Assembly: GCA_905221605.1 (NCBI GenBank)
Contig: CAJNDS010000027.1
Span: 187,244 to 251,243, forward strand
Direction: 5' to 3'
DNA from: Symbiodinium natans
Taxonomy: Eukaryota; Sar; Dinophyceae; Suessiales; Symbiodiniaceae
Length of the DNA stretch: 64,000 nt
Translations under genes and position numbers: made by a program
The notes under the pieces: model-generated
The model's database searches: none
What the model saw: the letters and a program-made list of their open reading frames with translations, nothing else
Told to the model about the DNA's origin: nothing
Shown: in pieces, positions 63,762 through 64,000 of the stretch
Numbering within the stretch: position 1 is the stretch's first letter
How the letters are laid out: each line of letters opens with the position of its first letter

Positions 63762-64000
63762 TCACCTAGGTCTGCGTACATGCCACAGGTTTGCAGATGA
63801 TTCCGGTACAACATGTGTCTGCATGTGTGGAATGCTCCCAGTCTCGGGCCTCGGAGCTGCCGAACTTAGCATGCGCTGGGTCATGCTGGGTCCCGGGCAG
63901 CTTGCTGCAAAGGTGATTCCGGCAACGATGAGTCCCAGCGCGAGGACCTGGCAGGAAATTGCAGCATCAATGATAGCCAGGAGTAGCTGTCGCCTGTTTC

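Noticed and set aside
1-64000. Dinoflagellate spliced-leader relic
   Set aside because: No stretch close to the known 22-nt leader was found on either strand by eye; partial matches such as CAAAATGGC are too short.
1-64000. tRNA, rRNA or snRNA genes
   Set aside because: A few TTCGANTC-like words occur, but none sits in a cloverleaf context.

Overview
The window looks like nuclear DNA of a dinoflagellate, most like Symbiodiniaceae or a relative. This is an inference from four things seen in the sequence: seven blocks of TTTAGGG/CCCTAAA-type telomere repeat inside the sequence; short coding exons separated by introns that often start with GC as well as GT; abundant low-complexity tracts; and open frames on both strands. 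There are no operons, ribosome binding sites, tRNA, rRNA or CRISPR array. No complete copy of the dinoflagellate spliced leader was found by eye.

Most genes here are predictions without a recognised family. They rest on codon and amino-acid composition, splice-like borders and, in the best cases, matching intron phase. The strongest models are: a minus-strand PDZ-domain gene (40889-42607) with GC-AG introns and a probable one-base frameshift; a minus-strand gene with tandemly amplified exons (34395-38625); two- and three-exon genes at 59271-59858 (minus), 16990-17548 (minus) and 57599-58190 (plus); an acid-amidase/ceramidase-like exon (20415-20590, minus); a methyltransferase-like gene (25377-26706, minus); and an alpha/beta-hydrolase-like gene (52192-53659, minus).

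Layout. 0-16 kb: C-rich tract, weak ORFs, telomere-type blocks at 6.1, 10.0 and 12.8-13.3 kb, a CACCACACA minisatellite and a small Tc1/mariner-like MITE. 16-27 kb: mostly minus-strand exons, a 107-bp hairpin element and degenerate repeats. 27-34 kb: mixed exons, degenerate repeats and a telomere block at 28.5 kb. 34-45 kb: a minus-strand run holding the exon array, the PDZ gene and a neighbouring multi-exon gene, with a TTTTAGGG block between the last two. 45-64 kb: alternating plus and minus short genes, with a telomere block at 52.0 kb.

The most unusual feature is the array at 35511-37898. It has five units of 472-482 bp, plus a diverged copy at each end. The three exon-like segments stay open in every core unit, while the frame-breaking indels and the one stop noted fall in the segments between them. 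Nothing shows the listed genes acting in one pathway. On both strands many long open frames lie opposite each other, so single-exon calls are tentative.
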